A stretch of DNA of 6,155 bases from CAZILN01 sp964540005 (GTDB lineage: Bacteria > Bacteroidota > Bacteroidia > Bacteroidales > SM23-62). Position numbers and translations under genes: made by a program. The stretch covers positions 1-6,155 of the forward strand of contig CAZILN010000421.1 of NCBI GenBank assembly GCA_964540005.1, read 5' to 3'. Positions 1 through 6,155 of the stretch are shown here, in pieces. Numbering within the stretch: the stretch's first letter is position 1; each line of letters opens with the position of its first letter. The notes under the pieces were generated by a model. The model searched no databases. It saw only the letters and a list, made by a program, of their open reading frames with translations, and had not been told where the DNA came from.

Positions 1-270
1 TATTATGAGGATATTAACACCCCGTTTTCAAACAACACAATCAGTATCCGGAAGGGGGATATGATCTATATCTTTTCTGATGGATACGTTGATCAGTTCG
101 GTGGACCGGATCGTAAAAGATTTAAGCATAACAGGTTCAAAGATCTTATCATTGAAAACCACCGGAAACCAGTGCTTGATCAGAAAACAGCCTTTGAGAA
201 GTCATTCATTGACTGGAAAGGGAAACTGGAGCAGATGGATGATGTACTGGTAATAGGGGTAAGGTTTTAA
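1..270 (+). CDS. SpoIIE/PP2C-type serine/threonine phosphatase, C-terminal fragment
   Basis: This is the 3' end of a gene whose start lies before the window. The frame is open from base 1 (YYEDINTPFS...) to the TAA at 268-270, giving 89 residues. The pattern fits the end of a SpoIIE/PPM-type phosphatase domain: KGDMIYIFSDGYVDQFGG at about residues 18-35, with the metal-binding aspartate of the SDG motif (codon 79-81), then an E-x-x-F-x-x-W-K-G segment, and the closing MDDVLVIGVRF with the conserved Asp-Asp pair (238-243). Such enzymes remove phosphate from serine or threonine of small partner proteins. In this neighbourhood the SiaC-like protein encoded just downstream on the other strand is the obvious candidate substrate, as SiaA is for SiaC in Pseudomonas; that pairing is an inference. 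The N-terminal sensor part is not visible. ATG 61 is internal to the domain and is not the start. Confidence 0.9.
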   Translation, partial: YYEDINTPFSNNTISIRKGDMIYIFSDGYVDQFGGPDRKRFKHNRFKDLIIENHRKPVLDQKTAFEKSFIDWKGKLEQMDDVLVIGVRF

Positions 271-303
271 TTGCCTGAATAATGTTTTAAGGGAGCAATG
301 TTA

Positions 304-702
304 TTAATTCCTGATCTCAACAAATTCAAACGGCATTTGTGAGATCTTTGACATTTCCTGGCCAGTCTCGTGCATGTAATCGTCATCTTCCTCGTAATGC
401 CACTCTGCAATTATGTCATGCCCCTCCAGGCGGAGCCTGTTCAGCTTCTTAAAAAAATCGAGAATATACTTTGCAGATAATGAATTGAAATATTCGAATA
501 CAAATTTGAATGCTATTGAGGCAGAATCCTTATCCTCTTCTGCAAGGTATTTACCAAACTTATCCAGCCACTCCAGCAGAGGAGAATAGAAATCAGGCAC
601 ATCATATGGCCTGGATTCACCTGATATTTCAAAAATTCCAGCTTCCGGATCCAGAATTACTTTTGGTGTATTGTCTGTAGATTCGATGTTTATCTTTTCC
701 AT
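304..702 (-). CDS. siaC: SiaC-family (DUF1987) regulatory phosphoprotein
   Basis: A 132-residue cytosolic protein, close to the usual length of SiaC/DUF1987 proteins. Family features seen: the N-terminal TPKVILDPEAGIFEISGES stretch (about residues 12-30), the PDFYSPLLEWLDKF segment (36-49), a central FEYFNSLSAKYILDFFKKL helix region (69-87) and a late EWHYEEDDDYMHETG segment (100-114). In Pseudomonas SiaC, the threonine phosphorylated by SiaB and dephosphorylated by SiaA lies in the equivalent N-x-S-S type motif; here Ser74 or Ser76 is the likely site, so serine would replace threonine (inference). The start ATG (700-702 on the complement) has no clear Shine-Dalgarno sequence. The gene is 89 bp downstream of siaB on the same strand, so the two probably form one transcript, and it converges on the phosphatase gene with a 33-bp gap. 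The symbol denotes family membership, not proven orthology, and no SiaD cyclase is present to serve as output. Confidence 0.9.
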   Translation of the reverse strand: MEKINIESTDNTPKVILDPEAGIFEISGESRPYDVPDFYSPLLEWLDKFGKYLAEEDKDSASIAFKFVFEYFNSLSAKYILDFFKKLNRLRLEGHDIIAEWHYEEDDDYMHETGQEMSKISQMPFEFVEIRN

Positions 703-712
703 GATATCTTAA

Positions 713-725
713 TGATTATTAATCA
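713..725. repeat. 13-bp AT-rich perfect palindrome in the siaB-siaC spacer
   Basis: TGATTATTAATCA is a perfect inverted repeat of two 6-bp arms around a central T. It ends ten bases upstream of the siaC start codon (complement, 702). It could be an operator half-site pair, or a weak hairpin near the siaC ribosome-binding region. The arms are short and AT-rich, so chance is a real alternative. The rest of the 703-791 spacer shows no Shine-Dalgarno sequence and no match to the Bacteroidota -7 box on the siaC strand. Confidence 0.3.
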
Positions 726-791
726 ACTTATATTTTCTTAGAAGCTCATTTCTTTTATGCTGCATACAGGTTACTATACCCTAAACCTGAA

Positions 792-1310
792 TCAATTTCC
801 ACCACCATTCGCAATCAATACTCTCATTTCAAAATAAGAACATTGATGATCCATAGATTCGAAGCTGTATTCTATCCTGTTTTGAGATTGCAAGGCTATG
901 GTTATTAATCCCAGCCCGGCGCCTTCTTTGACAGGTATGGTTTCCTGATCGATGGTTTCTGCATATGATGCTTTTAATGCCTTTTGATCCTGTTTATTGA
1001 TTTTCTCCAACCTGGACTGCAAGGCTTTTATTTTGTCATTCTCTATTAAATTACCGGTACGTATCATATATTCATCTTCCAGCTTTCTTAAACAAATATA
1101 CGGTTTCCTGTTACCGGTAAATTCCGGGTTATTTGCCTCATATTTGCGAATATTATCTATGCATTCGACGAATATGCCGTAAAGCCTTTTCTGAATTCCC
1201 TTTTTTAGTTTTCTGAATTCCTGCAGAGTCTTCAGTTTATCCAGTAAGCTTTCAATGATCTCAAAGCTTATCGTTCCCCTGTATTCAATTATGATTCCTT
1301 CCTTTGACAT
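792..1310 (-). CDS. siaB: SiaB-family serine/threonine kinase (DUF6272, GHKL/HATPase type)
   Basis: A 172-residue cytosolic protein of the SiaB family, small kinases with an anti-sigma-factor-like GHKL fold. The N-box is visible as FVECIDNIRKY (residues 47-57), with Glu49 and Asn53 in the E-x-x-x-N arrangement that holds Mg-ATP. The TGNLI segment (85-89) is typical of the family, and the glycine-rich ATP lid is EGAGLGLITIA (129-139). The C-terminus (about 145-166) is beta-strand-like (IEYSFESMD...SYFEMRVLI). The expected role is phosphorylation of the SiaC partner, which here is the next gene downstream on the same strand. The ATG at 1310 is preceded by GAAAAG on the coding strand, only weakly like a ribosome-binding site; no better in-frame start is apparent. 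The gene is divergent from the ABC gene across 145 bp, so the two promoters share one spacer. The symbol denotes family membership. Confidence 0.88.
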   Translation of the reverse strand: MSKEGIIIEYRGTISFEIIESLLDKLKTLQEFRKLKKGIQKRLYGIFVECIDNIRKYEANNPEFTGNRKPYICLRKLEDEYMIRTGNLIENDKIKALQSRLEKINKQDQKALKASYAETIDQETIPVKEGAGLGLITIALQSQNRIEYSFESMDHQCSYFEMRVLIANGGGN

Positions 1311-1332
1311 CTTTTCAAATACAATGCTGCCT

Positions 1333-1340
1333 CAAATTTA
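1333..1340 (-). promoter_or_regulatory. Possible Bacteroidota -7 box for siaBC
   Basis: On the minus strand this reads TAAATTTG, an exact match to the TAnnTTTG -7 element known from Bacteroidota promoters. It lies about 22 bp upstream of the siaB ATG, which would give a leader of roughly 15-20 nt. No good TTTG -33 element is found 17-23 bp further upstream, so this is a partial match only. On the plus strand of the same spacer the best candidates for the ABC gene (1371-1378, TAAATTTC; 1399-1406, TACCTTGA) are imperfect and are not called. Confidence 0.28.
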
Positions 1341-1455
1341 ATACCCGCAAAAGGATGTGTATTCTATCCATAAATTTCTTTAAATATCAGATTATTCTTA
1401 CCTTGATTTCTCAGATATAAAGATACTCATTAATCAGCTTTATGCCCTAAATCCC

Positions 1456-4400
1456 ATGAGTGAATCCATCCTGAAGGCCTTAATCCGGCTGTTTGCACTG
1501 ATCATTGATATCCACAGGGAATATGAGCTCACTGACAGCGAAAAGGGTATCGTCAGATCATTTCTTTCCCGCCAGTTAAATAGTGAGCTGACAGAAAAAT
1601 ATATGATGGTATTCGATGAGTATCTTGACCTGTACCATAAGGATGATGTGCTGAGGGACAGTGTTGAAGACAGGAAGCGCACTTCACTAACATCCATGAG
1701 GATATTGGGGATTTGCGAGGAAATCAACCGGGAACTGGAACAGAAACAGAAGATCTATGTAATCATTCAGTTGACCGAATTCATTTCCTTTAATAATAAA
1801 CGTACAGCTACGGAACTCGAGTTTCTTGAATCAGTAGCCTCCGCATTTAATATCCGGCAGAGCGAATTTAACAGTATACGGGATTTTATAATCCATCCTG
1901 TCGGTGAAATGCAGGAGAGAAGTAATGTGCTGGTAATGGACAGAACTGAGAAAGGCAAATACAGTGATACAAAACACATTTGCAATAAAAATATTTCCGG
2001 TGAGATTTTCTTTCTGAATATACCAAGCACAGGTACACTGATACTGCGTTATGGGGGACATGATGATCTGTACCTTAATTGCCAGAATATTATACCCGGA
2101 CTTACATACTCCTTTGAACAGGGATCTTCAATAAGAAATTCCAGGATTGATACGGTGTATTTCAGTGATATTTCCGGCCGGTTTTCGGAGGCACCTCCGG
2201 GATCGGAAGTATCAATCAGTGCCAGAAATGTGGTTTTCAATTTCAAAAACAGTGAAGGAGGGATACAGGACTTCAGTTTTTCTGAGGCATCCGGGAGGCT
2301 TGTGGGTATTATGGGTGGGAGCGGGGTTGGCAAATCAACCCTGCTGAACGTATTGAACGGCAAGCTGAAACCCCGATCCGGCAAGGTACTGATCAATGGC
2401 TTCAATGTTCATGACGAAAAAGAGAGTAGGAGCCTGCAGGGAGTTATAGGATTTGTTCCCCAGGATGATTTACTGATAGAGGAGCTTACAGTATATCAGA
2501 ACCTGTATTATAATGCCCGCCTGTGTCTGAACGATTTCCTGCAAGAGAAGATCGTGGAAACCGTGAATCGTGTTCTGGATGATTTTGACCTTCGTCAGAT
2601 CAGCGATCTGAAAGTGGGAAACCCTCTTAAAAAGGTTATCAGCGGGGGACAGCGAAAAAGGGTAAACATTGCACTGGAACTGATCCGGGAACCATCGGTG
2701 CTATTTGTCGATGAACCTACTTCCGGTTTGTCATCGGTAGATTCAGAAGCAGTAATGAATTTGCTGAAGGAGCAGACGCATAAGGGAAAACTGGTTATAA
2801 TTAATATTCATCAACCATCCTCTGACCTGTACAAGATGTTTGATAAAATTATCATACTTGATAAAGGAGGGTACCAGATCTACTACGGAAATCCCAACGA
2901 AGCCATTATTTATTTCAAACAAAGATCCAGTCATGTCAATCCTGAGGAAGATCAATGCAGCAAATGCGGGACAATAAACCCTGACCAGGTATTACAGATC
3001 ATTGAAGCCAAAGTTGTGAATGAATACGGGAAGCTGACCCGCATCAGGAAAGTAACTCCTGTCGAATGGTTTGAGATGTTTAAAAACCATATCGGTCAGA
3101 ACAATGAGATCCAGTCAACCAGGGAAGAAATACCTGAAAATTCTTTCAGCATTCCGGGAAAGCTCAAACAGTTGAGGATCTACTTCACCCGTGATCTGAG
3201 GTCCAAACTGGCAAACAGGCAATACATACTTTTAAGCCTTCTTGAGGCTCCCTTGCTGGCTGTTATTCTTGGTTTTCTTACCAAATATGCCAGCGGTATT
3301 GCTGAAGGCGGGAATGAATACATATTCGCAGACAACGAAAACCTGCCTGCCTATCTGTTTATGAGTGTTGTTGTTGCCCTGTTTCTGGGCCTGATCATCA
3401 GCTCAGATGAGATCATACGCGACAGGAAGATCCTTCAGAGGGAGTCATTTCTCAACCTTAGCCGTTTCAGTTACCTGAATTCAAAGATCCTGATCATGTT
3501 TCTGTTATCGGTAATTCAAACAATATCCTATGTTCTTATTGGCAATTTCATACTTGGGATAGAAGGAATGACATTGAGTTACTGGCTGGTTCTTTTATCA
3601 GCATCCTGTTTTGCCAACATGCTTGGACTGAATATTTCATCCGGATTGAATTCAGTTATTACCATCTATATTATGATCCCTTTCCTTATCATCCCGCAGA
3701 TGCTCCTGGGGGGAGTCATTATAAAATTCGATAAACTGCATAAAAGCCTTAGTTCACATGAATATGTACCTGTGATAGGCGACCTGATGGCCTCCCGGTG
3801 GGCTTATGAAGCCCTTGCCGTGGAACAGTTTAAGAATAACAGGTTTGAAAAAACCTTTTTTATGCTTGACCAGGAAATTAGAAATTCAGATTACAATACC
3901 ACATTTTTAATTCCTGCACTTCTCATTAAACTAACTTCAACAGAAATAAATTTCAATGCTGCCGGGAACCAGGAAAAGAGCTTGCAGAATATTGATCTGT
4001 TGAATGATCATATCAGGAAATTATCGGGACTGACGCCATCGCTGTCAGATAATATGCCGGATAAGCTGGATATCAGTACATTCAGTGAATCTTCGGTAAG
4101 GGAAGCAAGAGGCTACCTCCAAAGTATAACATCTTTTTACCAGAAGAGGAAAAATGAGTTAATGTCAAAAAAGGACGGGGAGATTACAAGGCTTATTAAA
4201 CAAATGGGTGGAAGAGATGCCTTTCTGCAGTTCAGGGATGATCATTATAATACCGGACTTGCTGACCTGGTGGAAAATAAAAAAGAGATCAACAAGACTG
4301 TGGAATACAATAACCGGATAATCAGGAAATATGAGCCGATTTTCATGGTCCCGACGAGCAGGACCGGAAGGGCCCATTTCTATTCACCTGTTAAAATAAT

Positions 4401-4551
4401 CGGTAACAGGACTGTTGACACCTTGTGGTTCAATATAATGGCAATCTGGATGATGACGATCATCCTGTATCTGAGCTTATATTTCAACCTGCTCAGAAAG
4501 AGCATAGATTTTATGGACGGTTTTAGATTCCTTAAAAGAAATACAAATTGA
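1456..4551 (+). CDS. ABCG-like ABC transporter fusion: TerB-like domain, ATPase and ABC-2 permease
   Basis: A 1031-residue inner-membrane protein. Residues 1-150 are helical and resemble a TerB-like domain (LIRLFALIIDIHREYELTDSE at the N-terminus). Residues about 155-250 are beta-rich (LYLNCQNIIPG, QGSSIRNSRIDTVYFSDISGRF), in the place where some relatives carry an FHA-like domain. The ATPase spans about 253-490: Walker A GGSGVGKST (287-295), Q-loop VPQDD (334-338), signature ISGGQRKR (395-402), Walker B VLFVDEP (415-421) with catalytic Glu420, and H-loop His452. All key residues are intact. A CSKC pair (501-504) lies in the linker. The permease has predicted helices near 591-611, 630-650, 678-700, 708-731, 733-755 and 992-1013. 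The roughly 235-residue segment between the last two is mostly helical and probably periplasmic. ATPase before permease is the order of the ABCG (White) half-transporters, which dimerise. The substrate cannot be told. The start has no clear Shine-Dalgarno sequence; earlier in-frame extension was not supported. The stop TGA is one base before the next ATG. Confidence 0.9.
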   Translation: MSESILKALIRLFALIIDIHREYELTDSEKGIVRSFLSRQLNSELTEKYMMVFDEYLDLYHKDDVLRDSVEDRKRTSLTSMRILGICEEINRELEQKQKIYVIIQLTEFISFNNKRTATELEFLESVASAFNIRQSEFNSIRDFIIHPVGEMQERSNVLVMDRTEKGKYSDTKHICNKNISGEIFFLNIPSTGTLILRYGGHDDLYLNCQNIIPGLTYSFEQGSSIRNSRIDTVYFSDISGRFSEAPPGSEVSISARNVVFNFKNSEGGIQDFSFSEASGRLVGIMGGSGVGKSTLLNVLNGKLKPRSGKVLINGFNVHDEKESRSLQGVIGFVPQDDLLIEELTVYQNLYYNARLCLNDFLQEKIVETVNRVLDDFDLRQISDLKVGNPLKKVISGGQRKRVNIALELIREPSVLFVDEPTSGLSSVDSEAVMNLLKEQTHKGKLVIINIHQPSSDLYKMFDKIIILDKGGYQIYYGNPNEAIIYFKQRSSHVNPEEDQCSKCGTINPDQVLQIIEAKVVNEYGKLTRIRKVTPVEWFEMFKNHIGQNNEIQSTREEIPENSFSIPGKLKQLRIYFTRDLRSKLANRQYILLSLLEAPLLAVILGFLTKYASGIAEGGNEYIFADNENLPAYLFMSVVVALFLGLIISSDEIIRDRKILQRESFLNLSRFSYLNSKILIMFLLSVIQTISYVLIGNFILGIEGMTLSYWLVLLSASCFANMLGLNISSGLNSVITIYIMIPFLIIPQMLLGGVIIKFDKLHKSLSSHEYVPVIGDLMASRWAYEALAVEQFKNNRFEKTFFMLDQEIRNSDYNTTFLIPALLIKLTSTEINFNAAGNQEKSLQNIDLLNDHIRKLSGLTPSLSDNMPDKLDISTFSESSVREARGYLQSITSFYQKRKNELMSKKDGEITRLIKQMGGRDAFLQFRDDHYNTGLADLVENKKEINKTVEYNNRIIRKYEPIFMVPTSRTGRAHFYSPVKIIGNRTVDTLWFNIMAIWMMTIILYLSLYFNLLRKSIDFMDGFRFLKRNTN

Positions 4552-4552
4552 A

Positions 4553-6155
4553 ATGCTTAAAAGCAAAACACAAGTAAAATCAGAAGCCGGGGCAGTGCAA
4601 AAGCCCCTCCGCCTCTGGCCCGGTGTTATTATAGTGATATTGCAGTGGCTGCTCTGGTTGATTATCCCGCTTTTAGTTCCAGCATCCTGGACCAGCGCAG
4701 CAGGGGTGCTTGGTGGAATCTTCCTGGGTCTGGTTATCATGGTATGGTGGGCATTCTTCAGCCGGGCAGACCGCTTTGATCGCTGGGGAGCCATCGTTAT
4801 TTGGATATTCGCTCTGCTCGTTGCACGTAGCTTTACCCATGAGTCGATAACCACAGGGATGCAAGGCATGATGTTTTTCGCTTATGCGATTCCTGTTCTG
4901 AGCCTTGCTTTCGTTATCTGGGCTGTAATATGTGGTCATTTTTCGAAAGGAATACGGCGAGTGTCTATGGTCACCACCATACTGATCGCATGCGGTGTGT
5001 GGATCCTCTTACGCTCAGATGGAATGGCCGGTGACGCCAGGGCGGATTTTACATGGAGGTGGTCCGAAACTCATGAGGAGCAACTCCTTGTTCAATCTGA
5101 TGATGAGCAAATGTCGCTTTATATCTCAACTGATACCTTGAAGACAGTTGCCGTTTGGCCAGGCTTTCGAGGTCCGCTTCGCAACAATATTGTCCATGAC
5201 CTGAAGATAGATACTGACTGGTCCTCGTCTCCGCCGGTTGAATTATGGCGACGACCGGTCGGTCCAGGTTGTTCTTCCTTAGCAGTCAGCGGTAATCTCC
5301 TGTATACCCAGGAGCAACGCGGTGAATATGAAGTAGTTTCATGTTACAACCTGAACTCCGGCGAACCGGTTTGGAGACACCGCGATGAGGCACGGTTCTG
5401 GGACTCGCATGCTGGTGCCGGACCGCGTTCAACACCAACAATCAGTGAAGGATTCTTGTATACTTTAGGCGCGACCGGGATTATAAATGTACTGGATGTA
5501 TCCGATGGAACCCTGGTTTGGTCACGCAATGCAGCTGATGATGCCAAGGTGGAATCCCCGGGGTGGGGCTTTACGAGTTCACCGCTAGTGTTTGAAGATG
5601 TTGTGATAGTATCCATTTCAGGAAAGCTGGCAGCCTATGATATTGCTGACGGCAACCCCCGCTGGTTCGGCCCTGAAGGCGGAGAGAGCTATAGTTCTCC
5701 ACATTTATTTTCGATCGATCGAGTTCCCCAGGTCCTGATGATGAGCGGGACCGATGTAGTAAGTTTTCTGCCTCTCGAAGGTACCTTGCTCTGGGAGCAC
5801 CCATGGCCGGGATCCCAAATCGTGCAACCTGCCATGTGTGACAACGGAGACATCCTGATAGGTGTCGGAAATGCCAAAGGTATAAGCCGCATCAGTGTCG
5901 CACTCGAATCCGGCGAATGGAAAATCCATGAGCATTGGACATCTACCAGGCTAAAGCCTAACTTCAATGATTTTGTTGTCCTTAAAGGTTGTGTTTATGG
6001 CTTTGAAGGTCCCAGTCTTGCGTGTATTGAAATTGACCAGGGCGATCGCATGTGGAAAGGTGGGAGATATGGCGGTCAGATACTCCTCTTAGCTGACCAG
6101 GATCTATTGCTGGTTTTGACGGAAAAGGGTGAACTGGTGCTGGTTGAGGCTGTCC
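4553..6155 (+). CDS. Membrane-anchored PQQ-like (BamB-like) beta-propeller protein, 3' partial
   Basis: The frame is open from ATG 4553 to the window end (534 codons plus one base) with no stop, so the C-terminus is missing. Five hydrophobic helices lie at about residues 23-43, 49-68, 78-92, 106-128 and 137-153. The charged loops SRADRFDR (70-77) and HFSKGIRR (129-136) fit the positive-inside rule and place the rest in the periplasm. From about residue 200 there is a PQQ-like propeller, opening with WPGFRGP (202-208). Repeats of the tryptophan-docking type follow: NSGEPVW (268-274), SDGTLVW (317-323), ADGNPRW (365-371), EGTLLW (409-414), SGEWKIHEHW (453-462) and QGDRMW (496-501). Such propellers serve as enzymes or as binding scaffolds; there is no evidence for bound PQQ or for a specific role. 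The start follows the ABC stop codon after one base (TGAAATG), suggesting translational coupling and one operon. Base composition and arginine codon use differ from the ABC gene. Confidence 0.85.
   Translation, partial: MLKSKTQVKSEAGAVQKPLRLWPGVIIVILQWLLWLIIPLLVPASWTSAAGVLGGIFLGLVIMVWWAFFSRADRFDRWGAIVIWIFALLVARSFTHESITTGMQGMMFFAYAIPVLSLAFVIWAVICGHFSKGIRRVSMVTTILIACGVWILLRSDGMAGDARADFTWRWSETHEEQLLVQSDDEQMSLYISTDTLKTVAVWPGFRGPLRNNIVHDLKIDTDWSSSPPVELWRRPVGPGCSSLAVSGNLLYTQEQRGEYEVVSCYNLNSGEPVWRHRDEARFWDSHAGAGPRSTPTISEGFLYTLGATGIINVLDVSDGTLVWSRNAADDAKVESPGWGFTSSPLVFEDVVIVSISGKLAAYDIADGNPRWFGPEGGESYSSPHLFSIDRVPQVLMMSGTDVVSFLPLEGTLLWEHPWPGSQIVQPAMCDNGDILIGVGNAKGISRISVALESGEWKIHEHWTSTRLKPNFNDFVVLKGCVYGFEGPSLACIEIDQGDRMWKGGRYGGQILLLADQDLLLVLTEKGELVLVEAV

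Noticed and set aside
270..299. Possible bidirectional terminator between the convergent phosphatase and siaC genes (ATTGC...GCAAT)
   Set aside because: The stem is only 5 bp with a loop of about 20 nt and no proper T-tract follows, so it is too weak to call.
997..1182. Plus-strand open frame of 61 codons inside siaB
   Set aside because: It is antisense to the conserved SiaB kinase domain and has no independent support.
1918..2208. FHA domain in the ABC protein (residues about 155-250)
   Set aside because: The segment is beta-rich and occupies the place where some ABCG relatives have FHA, but I cannot identify the phosphothreonine-binding residues, so I describe it only as beta-rich.
4477..4939. 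Overlapping minus-strand open frames of 130 and 88 codons
   Set aside because: They lie opposite the ABC 3' end and the helix-encoding part of the propeller gene, have no recognisable motifs, and the plus-strand frame gives clear membrane helices.
5344..5967. Several minus-strand open frames of 76-92 codons
   Set aside because: They are antisense to the propeller repeats, which form a convincing protein; the higher GC content explains the extra open frames.
4553..6155. Assignment as BamB or as a PQQ-dependent dehydrogenase
   Set aside because: BamB is a lipoprotein without multiple helices, and no quinoprotein catalytic motif was recognised; only the propeller fold is supported.
1..6155. 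tRNA, rRNA, CRISPR array, insertion sequence or integrase
   Set aside because: No matching gene, regularly spaced repeat or terminal inverted repeat was seen on either strand.

Overview
The window most likely comes from a member of the Bacteroidota. It is AT-rich over most of its length and its start codons lack strong Shine-Dalgarno sequences. It carries a SiaB/SiaC pair beside a SpoIIE-type phosphatase, followed by a long ABCG-like fusion protein with a TerB-like N-terminus, a combination I associate with that phylum. The assignment is an inference from gene style and base composition; there is no rRNA or other marker gene here.

Layout. Bases 1-270 (+) are the last 89 codons of a SpoIIE/PP2C-type serine/threonine phosphatase. 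Facing it, on the minus strand, are a SiaC-family (DUF1987) regulatory phosphoprotein (304-702) and, upstream of it in the same direction, a SiaB-family kinase (792-1310). A 145-bp divergent spacer (1311-1455) separates siaB from a plus-strand gene for a 1031-residue ABC protein (1456-4551). This protein joins a TerB-like helical domain, a beta-rich segment, an ABCG-type ATPase, a CxxC linker and an ABC-2 permease with a very large loop before its last helix. One base after its stop codon a second plus-strand gene begins (4553) and runs off the window end. It encodes five membrane helices followed by a PQQ-like (BamB-like) beta-propeller. It has no stop codon inside the window, so it is easy to overlook.

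How the genes may work together. The phosphatase, SiaB and SiaC match three parts of the SiaA/B/C/D partner switch known from Pseudomonas aeruginosa: SiaB phosphorylates SiaC, SiaA dephosphorylates it, and unphosphorylated SiaC activates the diguanylate cyclase SiaD. No diguanylate cyclase is visible here. The large neighbour is instead an ABC protein with its own N-terminal regulatory-looking domains. A link between the switch and the transporter is a hypothesis from proximity only.

The propeller gene differs from the rest of the window. Sampled lines have a GC content around 50-58 percent against roughly 30-43 percent in the ABC gene, and arginine codon choice differs. Yet it sits one base from the ABC stop codon. 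No RNA genes, CRISPR arrays, insertion sequences or integrase genes were seen.
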